Positions 16,391-24,408 of a stretch of DNA of 64,000 nt are shown here, piece by piece (position 1 is the stretch's first letter; the number at the start of each line of letters is the position of its first letter). The DNA is from SIG598 sp045605025. GTDB lineage: Bacteria; Bacillota; Clostridia; Oscillospirales; Acutalibacteraceae. The position numbers were made by a program, and so were the translations under genes. Under the pieces are notes generated by a model, which saw nothing but the letters and a program-made list of their open reading frames with translations, was not told the origin of the DNA and did not search any database. The stretch covers positions 7,052 through 71,051 of the forward strand of contig JAZUPE010000085.1 of assembly GCA_045605025.1 (NCBI GenBank), in the 5' to 3' direction.

Positions 16391-17500
16391 GTGAGCAGGA
16401 AAAAGAATGACGAACTTGATCTTACTGAGCTCGATCCAAAAACGGATATAAGCCGCGCTACCCGGTCAGCCACACGCGCCATTTCGATCTGCGCTGTAAT
16501 TCTGGTTCTGTGCGTCATCGTCGTAATGGCTTTTGGCCTCATGGCCCACCCCGCAGTCATGTATACTCTCGCCGGACTGCTGATCGCTATGGTTCTTTTC
16601 TGCGTTATCAGTATGCTGGACGTTTCCCGGCGCTTTTCCCGCTATCAGAAAAAGCTGGTCGACGCAGTCTCCACCCGCATCAAGGGTGCCGCGGCGGGCG
16701 ACATGGAAGCTGCCGAGCGTGATGCTTATGATTATCTGCCGGTTGACGAACCCATTCGCGACGGTCTGTCCGCGGTGCTGACCGAGGTCCATTCGGTACG
16801 CAAGACCAGCACAGAGCTTTCCGAACAGCTGGAAGCCGTCTCCGAGGAACGCGACGAATATCAGTTCCGCATGCTGGGCGCGCGTATGGTCCCCGGCCTG
16901 ATTGAACGAGCCATCCGCAAAATCGGCCGTGTAGCCGATCAGCGTAAGATAAACGACATCGGCGCTTTCTCTCATAACCTGTGCGATCTGATAAACAGCT
17001 CCCTGCAGGCGGCAAACAAGCCGATTTCCCTCGCTGCAGAACTTGGACTCATCCGTACCTATCTCGATCTTGATGACGCCATCACCGGACGCAAGACCGA
17101 ATATCGCATGACGGTTATGTGCAGCATCGTGGGATACAAGCTTGTCCCCCATCTGATTCTGCCTGTAGTTGAGAATCTGCTTGAATATTCCGAGCGCAAG
17201 AAGGACACTAAGTACGAACTTGCCATCGAAATCACCTCCGACCAGAACAGCATGAACGTCGTCATTCGCGATAACGGACGCGGAATTGACGTGGACACTC
17301 TTGAAAAGCTGCAGAAGGGCATTGAGGACAACACTATCGACCTCCACGGCGATCCCCTTTCTCTTCCCGGCATCAACCGCCGTATCGCTCTCTGCTACGG
17401 CAGAGATTACGGTCTGCAGGTTTCCAGCTCCATGCTGGGCACCAGTGTACGCCTGACTCTCCCTCCGAAGCCTGATCCCCTGTACACAGAAGAATATTAA
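16391..17500 (+). CDS. LytS/YesM-like membrane sensor lacking the phospho-accepting His
   Basis: A 369-residue protein with two transmembrane helices (about 30-50 and 55-76), a coiled linker and a C-terminal GHKL ATPase. In LytS-type kinases the dimer helix carries QINPHFLFN; here the aligned stretch reads ARMVPGLIER (about 164-173), with Gly in place of His. The ATP-binding boxes remain: ENLLE (261-265), DNGRG (294-298) and LPGINRR (325-331). It therefore looks like a His-less pseudokinase that may still bind ATP. GTG at 16391 was chosen because AGGAGG is 7 nt upstream; the GTG at 16385 is too close. No response regulator is adjacent. Confidence 0.8.
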   Translation: MSRKKNDELDLTELDPKTDISRATRSATRAISICAVILVLCVIVVMAFGLMAHPAVMYTLAGLLIAMVLFCVISMLDVSRRFSRYQKKLVDAVSTRIKGAAAGDMEAAERDAYDYLPVDEPIRDGLSAVLTEVHSVRKTSTELSEQLEAVSEERDEYQFRMLGARMVPGLIERAIRKIGRVADQRKINDIGAFSHNLCDLINSSLQAANKPISLAAELGLIRTYLDLDDAITGRKTEYRMTVMCSIVGYKLVPHLILPVVENLLEYSERKKDTKYELAIEITSDQNSMNVVIRDNGRGIDVDTLEKLQKGIEDNTIDLHGDPLSLPGINRRIALCYGRDYGLQVSSSMLGTSVRLTLPPKPDPLYTEEY

Positions 17501-17509
17501 TACACAACC

Positions 17510-17539
17510 AGCGCCCCCGGACAGATATCCGGGGGCGCT
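17510..17539 (+). terminator. Hairpin after the LytS-like gene
   Basis: AGCGCCCCCGGA / TCCGGGGGCGCT perfect 12-bp stem, 6-nt loop; only a poor T-run follows. Confidence 0.75.
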
Positions 17540-17605
17540 GCTGTATAATCACGCCGGAAGGCGCATATTCATTGGCTGTAATAATATCCGGAGGTTGTAC
17601 AGCTT

Positions 17606-18793
17606 ATGAAAAAGAAAATGATTGCCTTTCTGCTGTGCGGACTGACGTTCTTTCCGTTCAGTGTGCAGGCGGGTTACTGGCAGGAGACCGATCAACAGCA
17701 GACGATAACCGTTTCCGCTATGCCGGACAGCACATCGATCAGTCTGGACTGCCGTTCCGCTATTCTGATGGAACCGCTGACCGGCAGCGTACTCTACGAA
17801 CACAACGCTGACCAGCGTCTGCCGGAAGCTTCCATCACCAAAGTGATGACCGTGCTGTTAGTATTGGAAGCTCTTGATTCCGGTCGGATAAGCTGGGATG
17901 ATGTGGTGACCTGCAGCGCCCACGCCGCTTCCATGGGCGGCTCTCAGATCTGGCTGGAGGAAGGTGAGCAGATGAGCGTACGTGAGCTGCTCAAGGCTAC
18001 CATGGTGTCCTCTGCCAACGACGCATCCGTGGTACTGGCGGAACATGTTGCCGGCAGTCACGAAAGCTTTGTCGCACTGATGAACCAACGGGCTGCGGAA
18101 CTGGGTCTGGACGGCACCGCGTACAAGAACTGCACCGGTCTGGACGCCGAAGGTCATCTGACCACCGCGCGGGATATCGCCGTGGTATCAGCTGAACTGA
18201 TGCGTCACGAGGAAGTTTTTGAATTCTCCACAATCTGGACCGATTCGCTGCGGGGCGGCGAACTGGAAATGACCAACACCAACAAGCTCATCAGAACCTA
18301 CAACGGTATAACAGGGCTGAAAACCGGCACCACCTCTCAGGCCGGCTGCTGCGTTGCCGCAACCGCCGAGCGGGAAGGAATGCCCCTCATTGCCGTTGTT
18401 CTGGGCGCTCCCAACAGCAAGACCCGCTTTGCCGATGCCGCACGGCTGCTTGACTACGGATTTGCTTCCTGTTCACTGCTGGATCTGTCAACGCTGTCGG
18501 TAGAGACACCGTCGGTCACCGTTGTGAAAGGCATGGCAAAAGAGCTGCCCACCGAGGTGGTACTGGACGGCTGGGTTCTGGTGCCTAAAGGTCGTGGCGG
18601 AGACGTTCAGGTCAGCGTTGCCGTATCTCCTGATGTTGCCGCTCCGGTTGAGATCGGACAGACTGTCGGCAGGGTTTCTCTGACACTGAACGGACAGACC
18701 ATCGGTGAATACGATATTCTTACCGGCGACAGCACCGAAGCCATAACCTTCGAAAACGTATTCCGGATCATGTGGGAAGGACTGACCGGCTGA
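17606..18793 (+). CDS. dacF: D-alanyl-D-alanine carboxypeptidase (PBP5/DacF type, S11)
   Basis: This enzyme trims the terminal D-Ala from peptidoglycan stem peptides outside the membrane. The 395-aa protein has a signal peptide ending SVQA near residue 22 and the three catalytic motifs of family S11: SITK at 76-79 (nucleophile Ser and Lys), SAN at 136-138 and KTG at 239-241, followed by a beta-rich C-terminal domain. GGAGG precedes the ATG. The C-terminal membrane anchor typical of the family is not obvious. The dacF rather than dacA label is by family resemblance only. Confidence 0.93.
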   Translation: MKKKMIAFLLCGLTFFPFSVQAGYWQETDQQQTITVSAMPDSTSISLDCRSAILMEPLTGSVLYEHNADQRLPEASITKVMTVLLVLEALDSGRISWDDVVTCSAHAASMGGSQIWLEEGEQMSVRELLKATMVSSANDASVVLAEHVAGSHESFVALMNQRAAELGLDGTAYKNCTGLDAEGHLTTARDIAVVSAELMRHEEVFEFSTIWTDSLRGGELEMTNTNKLIRTYNGITGLKTGTTSQAGCCVAATAEREGMPLIAVVLGAPNSKTRFADAARLLDYGFASCSLLDLSTLSVETPSVTVVKGMAKELPTEVVLDGWVLVPKGRGGDVQVSVAVSPDVAAPVEIGQTVGRVSLTLNGQTIGEYDILTGDSTEAITFENVFRIMWEGLTG

Positions 18794-18823
18794 CTGTTAT
18801 TTTTTCCTGCGCTTGAAAAGTAA

Positions 18824-18965
18824 TTTAAAATGCACTAATGCGCCCTTTTTCAAGGACGCATTAGTACTTTGTGGATGGGGAACGATATAAAAGGTGTAAG
18901 CAAATATTACGGAATGCGGGGCCACTGCATACGGGATTCTAACCGTACCGCTTTCCCTTTCATTC
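18824..18965 (-). ncRNA. Candidate standalone structured small RNA of about 140 nt
   Basis: A perfect promoter (18972-19000) and an intrinsic terminator (18834-18865) bracket about 140 nt with no convincing gene. The transcript can fold with AAAGG/CCUUU and AAGC/GCUU closing helices enclosing a strong hairpin GUACGG/CCGUAU and a second hairpin around UGGCC. A stretch (GGGAAAGCGG, GAAUCC, CCCCGC) vaguely recalls the cobalamin riboswitch core but lacks the rest, and no gene follows in cis. 6S RNA is a possible identity by size and rod-like shape. I cannot assign it. The 78-codon open frame crossing it has no ribosome binding site and begins upstream of the transcription start. Confidence 0.6.
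18834..18865 (-). terminator. Terminator of the candidate small RNA
   Basis: ACTAATGCG / CGCATTAGT stem, followed on the minus strand by GCATTTTAAATT. It also lies 40 nt past the dacF stop and may serve both strands. Confidence 0.75.
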
Positions 18966-18971
18966 GAACAA

Positions 18972-19000
18972 ATTATAGCATGTTGACAGAGATTTGTCAA
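18972..19000 (-). promoter_or_regulatory. Consensus promoter of the candidate small RNA
   Basis: TTGACA, 17-nt spacer, TATAAT on the minus strand: an exact match to the sigma-A consensus. Confidence 0.85.
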
Positions 19001-19128
19001 CAGAAATATGCTAAAATCAAAATATTCTGACACGCATTTTACAAACCCGCGGCATTCCGCGGAAAATCGCTGTCACGGTTTGACACGCAGCGCTTCCGGT
19101 CTGTTGATCAGCAGCCTGCATTAATCAA

Positions 19129-19166
19129 AATCAGCCGCCACGGACGATCTCTCCAGGCGGCTGATT
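19129..19166 (-). terminator. Terminator of the TIR-like gene
   Basis: AATCAGCCGCC / GGCGGCTGATT perfect 11-bp stem with TTTTGATTAATG following on the minus strand, 13 nt past the stop codon. Confidence 0.9.
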
Positions 19167-19178
19167 CTATTCTGATTA

Positions 19179-21218
19179 TTATCTGCGGCGCAGACATACC
19201 CGTGCATTCACGGGCGCAGCTTCGCGTGCGTTGTCCAGGCTCATAAACTTGTTGACAGCCTCCTGCAGATCGCTGATTCTGCGCTCACTGATAGCATCGC
19301 TGAGTTTTATGACCTTGACTCCGCTATCAACAGTTTCGCTTTCGGCTTCAATCTGCTGATCGGCAACGGCGCGTATGGTTGCAACAATCTCACGCACCTC
19401 GGCAGCTTCATTTTCCTGCGCGGCATCCTCACGCGCGGAACTGCGTTCTCTGCGCAGAGCGGCAATCAAACCGGTGAGCGCCTCGCTGTTATGCGGGAAA
19501 CGGCTCTTTCGGCGGGAACTCTTTTCCGGAGCAGCTTCCGTATTCTGAGCATCGGACGCAGGCTCACTCACTGCCGGCTGCGGCATGACCTGTTCCTCTG
19601 CTCTGGGAGTGACCACATTCACTGCAACAGAGACTACATTATCCTGCGCATGGACTGTTTCAGCTGTACGGTTCACTCGTCCGAAGCGGCGATGGGAAAC
19701 CGGTGCGGTTTCTTCGGTTTGCTTGTCTGCAGTATTGATTGCAGAAAGCGCGATGCTGCGAACATACTGTTCAAAAGCAATAGGATCGCTTTCTGCCGCT
19801 CTGAGATGTCCGCTGAACGGAGAACGGCTGAGCTTCGGACGAGACACTCCTGAACGAGAAGGAGCGGGAGTATGCGCCGGTTCAGTTATAACTCTCTTTT
19901 TCACCGGAGTAACGCGCACGGCGGGCTGGGGCTTGCGTACAACCACCTGAACGGTAGTTTTCGCTGGCGCAGATGCTTTTGTACCGTTTTTTTCCGCCAT
20001 CGACCCACTCCTGTCTTCAACGACGGCTGCAATATCTACGGACTCGCTCTGTGCTTCGATCGAATCCGCCTGCGGTTCTGCGGCAGCAACCGCTTCCTCG
20101 TGCTGATCTTCTTCCTGAATCTCCTGAGACTGCTCTGCCACAGGCTGTGCCGCTCCGTCACCGTCGCTCATGGTAAGCTGGCGGATACTGTCGGCGATAC
20201 TCTTTACGGTAAGTTCCGGTTCAGGAATATACGGGATGGGCTCCTTGACCTCCGGATTAGCGGTTTCCTCCGCCGGTGCTTCCGGTTTCTCCTCTGGCTC
20301 CACGATCATATCCGCCTTGGTGCGAACCTCGGGGTCTATACGGCGCTCCGGACGTTCGACCGGCTGTGCCGAGCGGATAAGTTCATCGCGGATAGCGTCC
20401 AGTTCTGCCTGCTTGTCCGGCATGGGCCTGATGGGAGAAAGCGACGGCATGGAAGCCACGGAATTTTCACCCGGGCGGGTGTGGTTGATGATGATATCAA
20501 TCTGACGGTCTGCGCACTGATTGAGCAGCGCCAGGGCGTCGTCGTAATCACGGTCGTGTTCGGTTCGGGCGGCTTCCACCTTGCCTAGCGGCTCATAGGT
20601 GAACTCATCAGGCTTGGGCTGAATGTACCCGCGGTTGTTGGGATATGGCTGAACGACAGCTGTTCCCTCCGGTTTTGAGCTGCCGCGGGAAATGATATTC
20701 TCCAGCGAGATATACTCCGCGACGATAGCCTCAGCCTGAACATCCTCGTACGTCGGCTCCTGCATCGAAAGTTTTATTTCCGGCCAGGGACCGCGGCACC
20801 GCTCAAGATAGTCGGCGCTGTAGGCATTGAGCCAGAAAGCGGCGTCGTTGCTGCGCTGATACTCCATCCGCTCGGGCACGGTCAGAGGGAATATGCGATT
20901 ATCAGGGCGGGCATCATCCAGAAGCACCACTGCACGCAGCAGTGAACTTCTGCATGCTGCAAGCACCTCGGGTATGCCGGCGTTGATGCGTTCGATCATG
21001 TTGTGGGACATAAACATCACCACGCAGGCGCTGGTGCTGACATGACGCACGGCGATGAAATCGGAAAGCTTATCCACAAGGCAGGCAGACCAGAAACGGA
21101 ACCCCTCATTATACATACGCGTCAGTATCGGCAGAACGAGCATCTCATCCTCCGGACTGTAACAGGCATACATATAGGGCAGATTTCCCTCATAGACGGG
21201 AATGTTCCTGTTGAGCAT
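19179..21218 (-). CDS. TIR-like domain protein with long disordered tail
   Basis: A 679-aa protein. Residues about 8-115 resemble a bacterial TIR_2 domain: PYMYACYSPEDEMLVLPIL aligns with the opening strand and box 1 (SYSxxD), GFRFW with the second strand, and VVMFMSHNMIER plus PEVLAA with the S-x-N and conserved-Glu region. The expected positions are partly degenerate, so NADase activity is uncertain. The rest is rich in Glu, Pro, Ala and Ser, with basic patches near 440-500 and a charged C-terminus. There is no membrane segment. The start at 21218 has AGGAGG 5 nt upstream; longer starts lack a site. No defence genes are adjacent. Confidence 0.7.
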   Translation of the reverse strand: MLNRNIPVYEGNLPYMYACYSPEDEMLVLPILTRMYNEGFRFWSACLVDKLSDFIAVRHVSTSACVVMFMSHNMIERINAGIPEVLAACRSSLLRAVVLLDDARPDNRIFPLTVPERMEYQRSNDAAFWLNAYSADYLERCRGPWPEIKLSMQEPTYEDVQAEAIVAEYISLENIISRGSSKPEGTAVVQPYPNNRGYIQPKPDEFTYEPLGKVEAARTEHDRDYDDALALLNQCADRQIDIIINHTRPGENSVASMPSLSPIRPMPDKQAELDAIRDELIRSAQPVERPERRIDPEVRTKADMIVEPEEKPEAPAEETANPEVKEPIPYIPEPELTVKSIADSIRQLTMSDGDGAAQPVAEQSQEIQEEDQHEEAVAAAEPQADSIEAQSESVDIAAVVEDRSGSMAEKNGTKASAPAKTTVQVVVRKPQPAVRVTPVKKRVITEPAHTPAPSRSGVSRPKLSRSPFSGHLRAAESDPIAFEQYVRSIALSAINTADKQTEETAPVSHRRFGRVNRTAETVHAQDNVVSVAVNVVTPRAEEQVMPQPAVSEPASDAQNTEAAPEKSSRRKSRFPHNSEALTGLIAALRRERSSAREDAAQENEAAEVREIVATIRAVADQQIEAESETVDSGVKVIKLSDAISERRISDLQEAVNKFMSLDNAREAAPVNARVCLRRR

Positions 21219-21410
21219 AACGGCCTCCTTGGTGCTGCCGCGCGGAAACAGCAAATAACGCGGTTGCTGCGCGGGATAAACACGCGATTCTTCGCACTGT
21301 AACTTTATATATAGTTTAGCATATACCCATTCTTATTTCTTTACTATTTTGTGAACTTTTCTTTTTTGAAAATATTTTTGTCAGAATTTGTAATCCCTTA
21401 CAAGCGCAGC

Positions 21411-21444
21411 AAAAAAGCGCGCCCCAGACGGGACGCGCTTTTTT
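21411..21444 (-). terminator. Bidirectional terminator before the TIR-like gene
   Basis: AAAAAAGCGCG / CGCGCTTTTTT stem. It ends the 21450-22382 transcript. Confidence 0.92.
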
Positions 21445-21449
21445 GATTA

Positions 21450-22382
21450 TCAGTTGTGACCGCCGTTGGGACGGTTTCCGTTAGGACGGCCGCCATTGGG
21501 ACGGTTTCCGTTGGAACGATTGCCGTTAGGTCTGCCGCCTCCGTTGGGACGGTTGCCGTTGGGGCGGTTGGCATTGGGACGTTCGTTCTGATTCTTTGCC
21601 TTGTTGATTCGCTCCATGATGTCGATCACATCGTCTTCATCTTCATCGTCACCGATGGGGCCCATGGGCATCTGGGGACCGGCTGCAGCGGGCTTCTTTT
21701 CCGGAGTTTCGGCAGGCTTCTCTGCGTCTGAATCGCTGTCCTGCTCCACATACTCGATGCTGAGCTTTTCGGGCTTTTCTGCTTTTTCCGCAGCAGCTTC
21801 CACCTCTTTGTTTTCAGCGGGTGCGCCCTTATCGTTATCATTTTTCTCTTCACGGGTATCTTCTGCAAAGAGATCAACAACTGCAGGCTTGTTCTTTTTG
21901 CCTTCGCTGCCGGATTTATTCTTTTTGCCGCCCTGCTTCTTATCCTGCGCCTTGGAGCGGAAGGGATTGATATGCTTGCCGTCGCGGATGGCTTCCATCA
22001 TCTTCTCGTCAAGGAGCTGACGGTTGAAGAGGAAGCGTGTGACATTGGACATGACCGGTCTGGTCTTGCTGACCTCGACGCCGTCCTCATAGTCAACGTA
22101 GTTTTCCTCTCCAGTCTGCTCAAGGGAAGTTACCGCAATAAAAGCTCCTTCCAGCAGACCCTCGGAGCGTATGTAATCAAGCTCGTTGAGGGAGATGCCA
22201 AGATAGTCTGCGGCATCATACTCTGTCAGGAAAGTAAGGGTGGGCTGCTGCATGGACTGGGGAGTGCTCTCCTTGAGGGCGGAAGCTGCACCGTTGATGG
22301 CTCCGGAGAGAACCAGCGCGGCAACAACGATGCACAGTCCGAGAATTATCATTCCTATAATGAATGCTGCTGTAGACAACAT
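21450..22382 (-). CDS. Membrane-anchored protein with excisionase-like HTH and RPNGN repeats
   Basis: A 310-aa hypothetical protein. Residues 1-30 form a membrane helix. About 50-80 (FLTEYDAADYLGISLNEL) resembles the excisionase/MerR-type helix-turn-helix. The middle is a Lys/Glu-rich charged linker. The end is a repeat built from RPNGN and RPNGG units. Function is unknown; the helix-turn-helix may be a protein-protein module rather than a DNA-binding one, since it sits next to a membrane anchor. AAAGGTG precedes the ATG. Confidence 0.75.
   Translation of the reverse strand: MLSTAAFIIGMIILGLCIVVAALVLSGAINGAASALKESTPQSMQQPTLTFLTEYDAADYLGISLNELDYIRSEGLLEGAFIAVTSLEQTGEENYVDYEDGVEVSKTRPVMSNVTRFLFNRQLLDEKMMEAIRDGKHINPFRSKAQDKKQGGKKNKSGSEGKKNKPAVVDLFAEDTREEKNDNDKGAPAENKEVEAAAEKAEKPEKLSIEYVEQDSDSDAEKPAETPEKKPAAAGPQMPMGPIGDDEDEDDVIDIMERINKAKNQNERPNANRPNGNRPNGGGRPNGNRSNGNRPNGGRPNGNRPNGGHN
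21453..21575 (-). repeat. Tandem coding repeat (Asn-Arg-Pro-Asn-Gly units)
   Basis: Degenerate 12-15 nt units encode a run of RPNGN/RPNGG at the C-terminus of the 310-aa protein. Such repeats are prone to length change between strains. Confidence 0.8.
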
Positions 22383-22540
22383 AAATCACCTTTCTGCCGA
22401 ATATTGACGGCTCTTGATTGAACGCGAACACACGCGTACAGAATATTATTTTACCCTGACCGCGGAATTTGTCAAGAACTTTTTGGCCTCGATGGCAGCA
22501 GAGTCACCGTAACGGAAACACTCCTGTATAAATCAGCAAA

Positions 22541-22574
22541 GCTCCTGCCGCGGAAATCACACGCCTGCAGGAGC
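22541..22574 (-). terminator. Terminator of the XRE regulator
   Basis: GCTCCTGC / GCAGGAGC stem, 12 nt past the stop codon. Confidence 0.7.
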
Positions 22575-22585
22575 CTTTCCTGTAC

Positions 22586-22996
22586 TTATTTCTGTCCGGT
22601 CGGGTCGTTTTCACCGCCGGGGTTCTTCATCACCTGCAGAAGTTCTCTGCGCTGTTTTTCGGTCATCAGACGAAAACGAAGAATCAGCGTCTTTTCGTCA
22701 CGGGTAAGATCGCTCACACGTTCAACGCTGTCCTCTCTCAGATAGACAAAACCATCGTCATACCCTCTGTCGCTCACGCCCAGACCGGATGCAGATCCCG
22801 GAATGTTCAGCTCCAGCAATTCGTCCATAGAAACGGCGAACATCTTTGAAAGCATGCGCAGATTATCAAGGGATGGTTCGGTCTTGCCCGTCTCATAATA
22901 GGAATATGTTGAACGGTGCATATTGAGCATTTCCGCTACCTGCTGCTGCGAAAAACCACAGTTCGTCCGGTATTCTCTCAGTTTATCCTTTAACAT
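22586..22996 (-). CDS. XRE-family transcriptional regulator
   Basis: A 136-aa protein with a Cro/CI-type helix-turn-helix at about residues 5-60 (FSQQQVAEMLNMHRSTYSYY then ETGKTEPSLDNL), followed by a short C-terminal region containing TRDEKTLILRFRLMTEKQR, which may mediate dimer formation. AAGGAG lies 7 nt before the ATG. The targets are unknown; it is monocistronic with its own terminator and no phage genes are nearby. Confidence 0.9.
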   Translation of the reverse strand: MLKDKLREYRTNCGFSQQQVAEMLNMHRSTYSYYETGKTEPSLDNLRMLSKMFAVSMDELLELNIPGSASGLGVSDRGYDDGFVYLREDSVERVSDLTRDEKTLILRFRLMTEKQRRELLQVMKNPGGENDPTGQK

Positions 22997-23149
22997 CTTT
23001 TTTCTCCTTACCGGTGCGCCTTCGTTCCCTTTGCACGGCGCTTTTCACTGACATAATACTATTATTTTCGGCAAAACGCAGGAAATGTGAAATAAATTTA
23101 CATCAAATTCCCGGCAATAAATCAGGTCATTTTTTCCGGTAACAAGAAA

Positions 23150-23181
23150 CCCGGCCACCGCAAAACACTGCGATGACCGGG
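23150..23181 (-). terminator. Terminator of the aldo/keto reductase
   Basis: 13-bp stem (CCCGG...CCGGG ends, two G-U pairs on the minus strand) followed by TTTCTTGTT. Confidence 0.9.
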
Positions 23182-23203
23182 CTGTATATTGCATATATTC
23201 TTC

Positions 23204-24337
23204 TTACTTATCTCTGAGGCTGCACAGCAGCTCGTGGCACTCTGCCAGCCGTGCAGGGACGTCGATATGCTGCGGACACTGCTCCACGCATGCCTGACAG
23301 TTAATGCAGGCGGTCGCCTGACGGTCGGCATTCTCCTCGTTGAAGTAAACACCCAGCCACCAGTCTTTCTGATCCAGCTGAGTGTGAAGATTGGCTGCAC
23401 GGAAGATGCTGGGAATGGAAATTCCCATGGGGCAGTCCTTGCAGTAATTGCAGCCGGTGCAGGGAACATGTGGACGGCTGACGATGATGTCCACCACTTT
23501 TTTTACCGCCTCCTGCTCAGCGTCGTTGAGCGGAACGAGGGGACTGAACATTCCGGCGTTCTCCTCGGCCTGTTCGATGTTGGAAACACCGCTGAGAATG
23601 ACGTTGACGTTGGGCAGAGAGGCAACCCAGCGCATAGCCCAGCGGGCATTGGTGTCGTCGGGATTGACATCGGTAAACACCTTGCGAACATCGTCACCGA
23701 GCTCGATAAGATGGCTGCCGCGAACCGGCTCCATTACGATAACAGGAATACCGTACTCGCTGAGAATGCTGTACAGCTCGTCGGCATCGTCGCGGTACCA
23801 GTCAAGGTAGTTGAGCTGGATCTGCACAAAATCCCAGTCGGGCTGGTCGGCAAGTATCGCACGCAGTGCATCGGCAGAATCATGGAAAGAGAAGCCTATG
23901 TAGCGGACTTTTCCCTCTGCCTTGAGCTTGCGCTGATAGACATCGGCACCGTATTCCTTGACCCTCTCCCATCGCTTTGCGCCCATTGCATGCAGCAGAT
24001 AGAAATCCACATAGTCTACGCCCAGGCGACGGCAGGATTCCTCAAAGATCTCCTCCTTGCGGGCAAGCTGATCGTCACCCAGCGGCAGCTTGGTGGCAAT
24101 GCAGAACTCCTCACGTGGATAGCGGTCGGTAAGCGCGGCCTTCGCAAAGCGTTCCGACTGACCGTCACCGTAGACATAAGCGGTATCGAAATAGCGCACT
24201 CCGGCATTGTACATGGCATCAACCATCCGGATGCCGTGCTCCTGATCGATCTCTCCGTCCTTCATGGGCAGGCGCATGAGCCCCATGCCCAGCAGCGGCA
24301 TATCAATGCCCAGCTTTTTCATTGCGCGAGTTTCCAT
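23204..24337 (-). CDS. Aldo/keto reductase with C-terminal 4Fe-4S ferredoxin domain
   Basis: A 377-aa protein of the anaerobe-specific aldo/keto reductase group fused to a ferredoxin domain. The barrel part shows GMGLMRLP, the active-site Tyr and Asp in YFDTAYVYGDGQSE, and LLHAMG. The last 100 residues hold CTGCNYCKDCP and CINCQACVEQCP, two cluster motifs that suggest electron transfer from ferredoxin instead of NADPH alone. The substrate is unknown. AAGGGA precedes the ATG by about 6 nt. It sits alone between hairpins. Confidence 0.93.
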   Translation of the reverse strand: METRAMKKLGIDMPLLGMGLMRLPMKDGEIDQEHGIRMVDAMYNAGVRYFDTAYVYGDGQSERFAKAALTDRYPREEFCIATKLPLGDDQLARKEEIFEESCRRLGVDYVDFYLLHAMGAKRWERVKEYGADVYQRKLKAEGKVRYIGFSFHDSADALRAILADQPDWDFVQIQLNYLDWYRDDADELYSILSEYGIPVIVMEPVRGSHLIELGDDVRKVFTDVNPDDTNARWAMRWVASLPNVNVILSGVSNIEQAEENAGMFSPLVPLNDAEQEAVKKVVDIIVSRPHVPCTGCNYCKDCPMGISIPSIFRAANLHTQLDQKDWWLGVYFNEENADRQATACINCQACVEQCPQHIDVPARLAECHELLCSLRDK

Positions 24338-24408
24338 ATATTTTCCCTTTCTGTCAGGTTCGTCCGGAGCGGAAAAGCCCCGGACGGAATATTTTTATAA
24401 TTCGCGGA

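Noticed and set aside
18930..18950. B12-box-like GCCACTG on the plus strand and cobalamin-like core on the minus strand
   Set aside because: Only fragments of the cobalamin riboswitch consensus are present, and no gene lies downstream in the right direction.
18797..19033. 78-codon minus-strand frame over the candidate small RNA
   Set aside because: It begins upstream of the consensus promoter, has no ribosome binding site and runs through the terminator hairpin.
21453..21575. Short tandem repeats considered as CRISPR
   Set aside because: Units are 12-15 nt, continuous, in frame and coding for RPNGN; there are no spacers or cas genes.
24359..24389. Hairpin between ricT and the aldo/keto reductase
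   Set aside because: The T-run is on the plus-strand side where no gene ends, so terminator function for ricT is doubtful and it was not listed.
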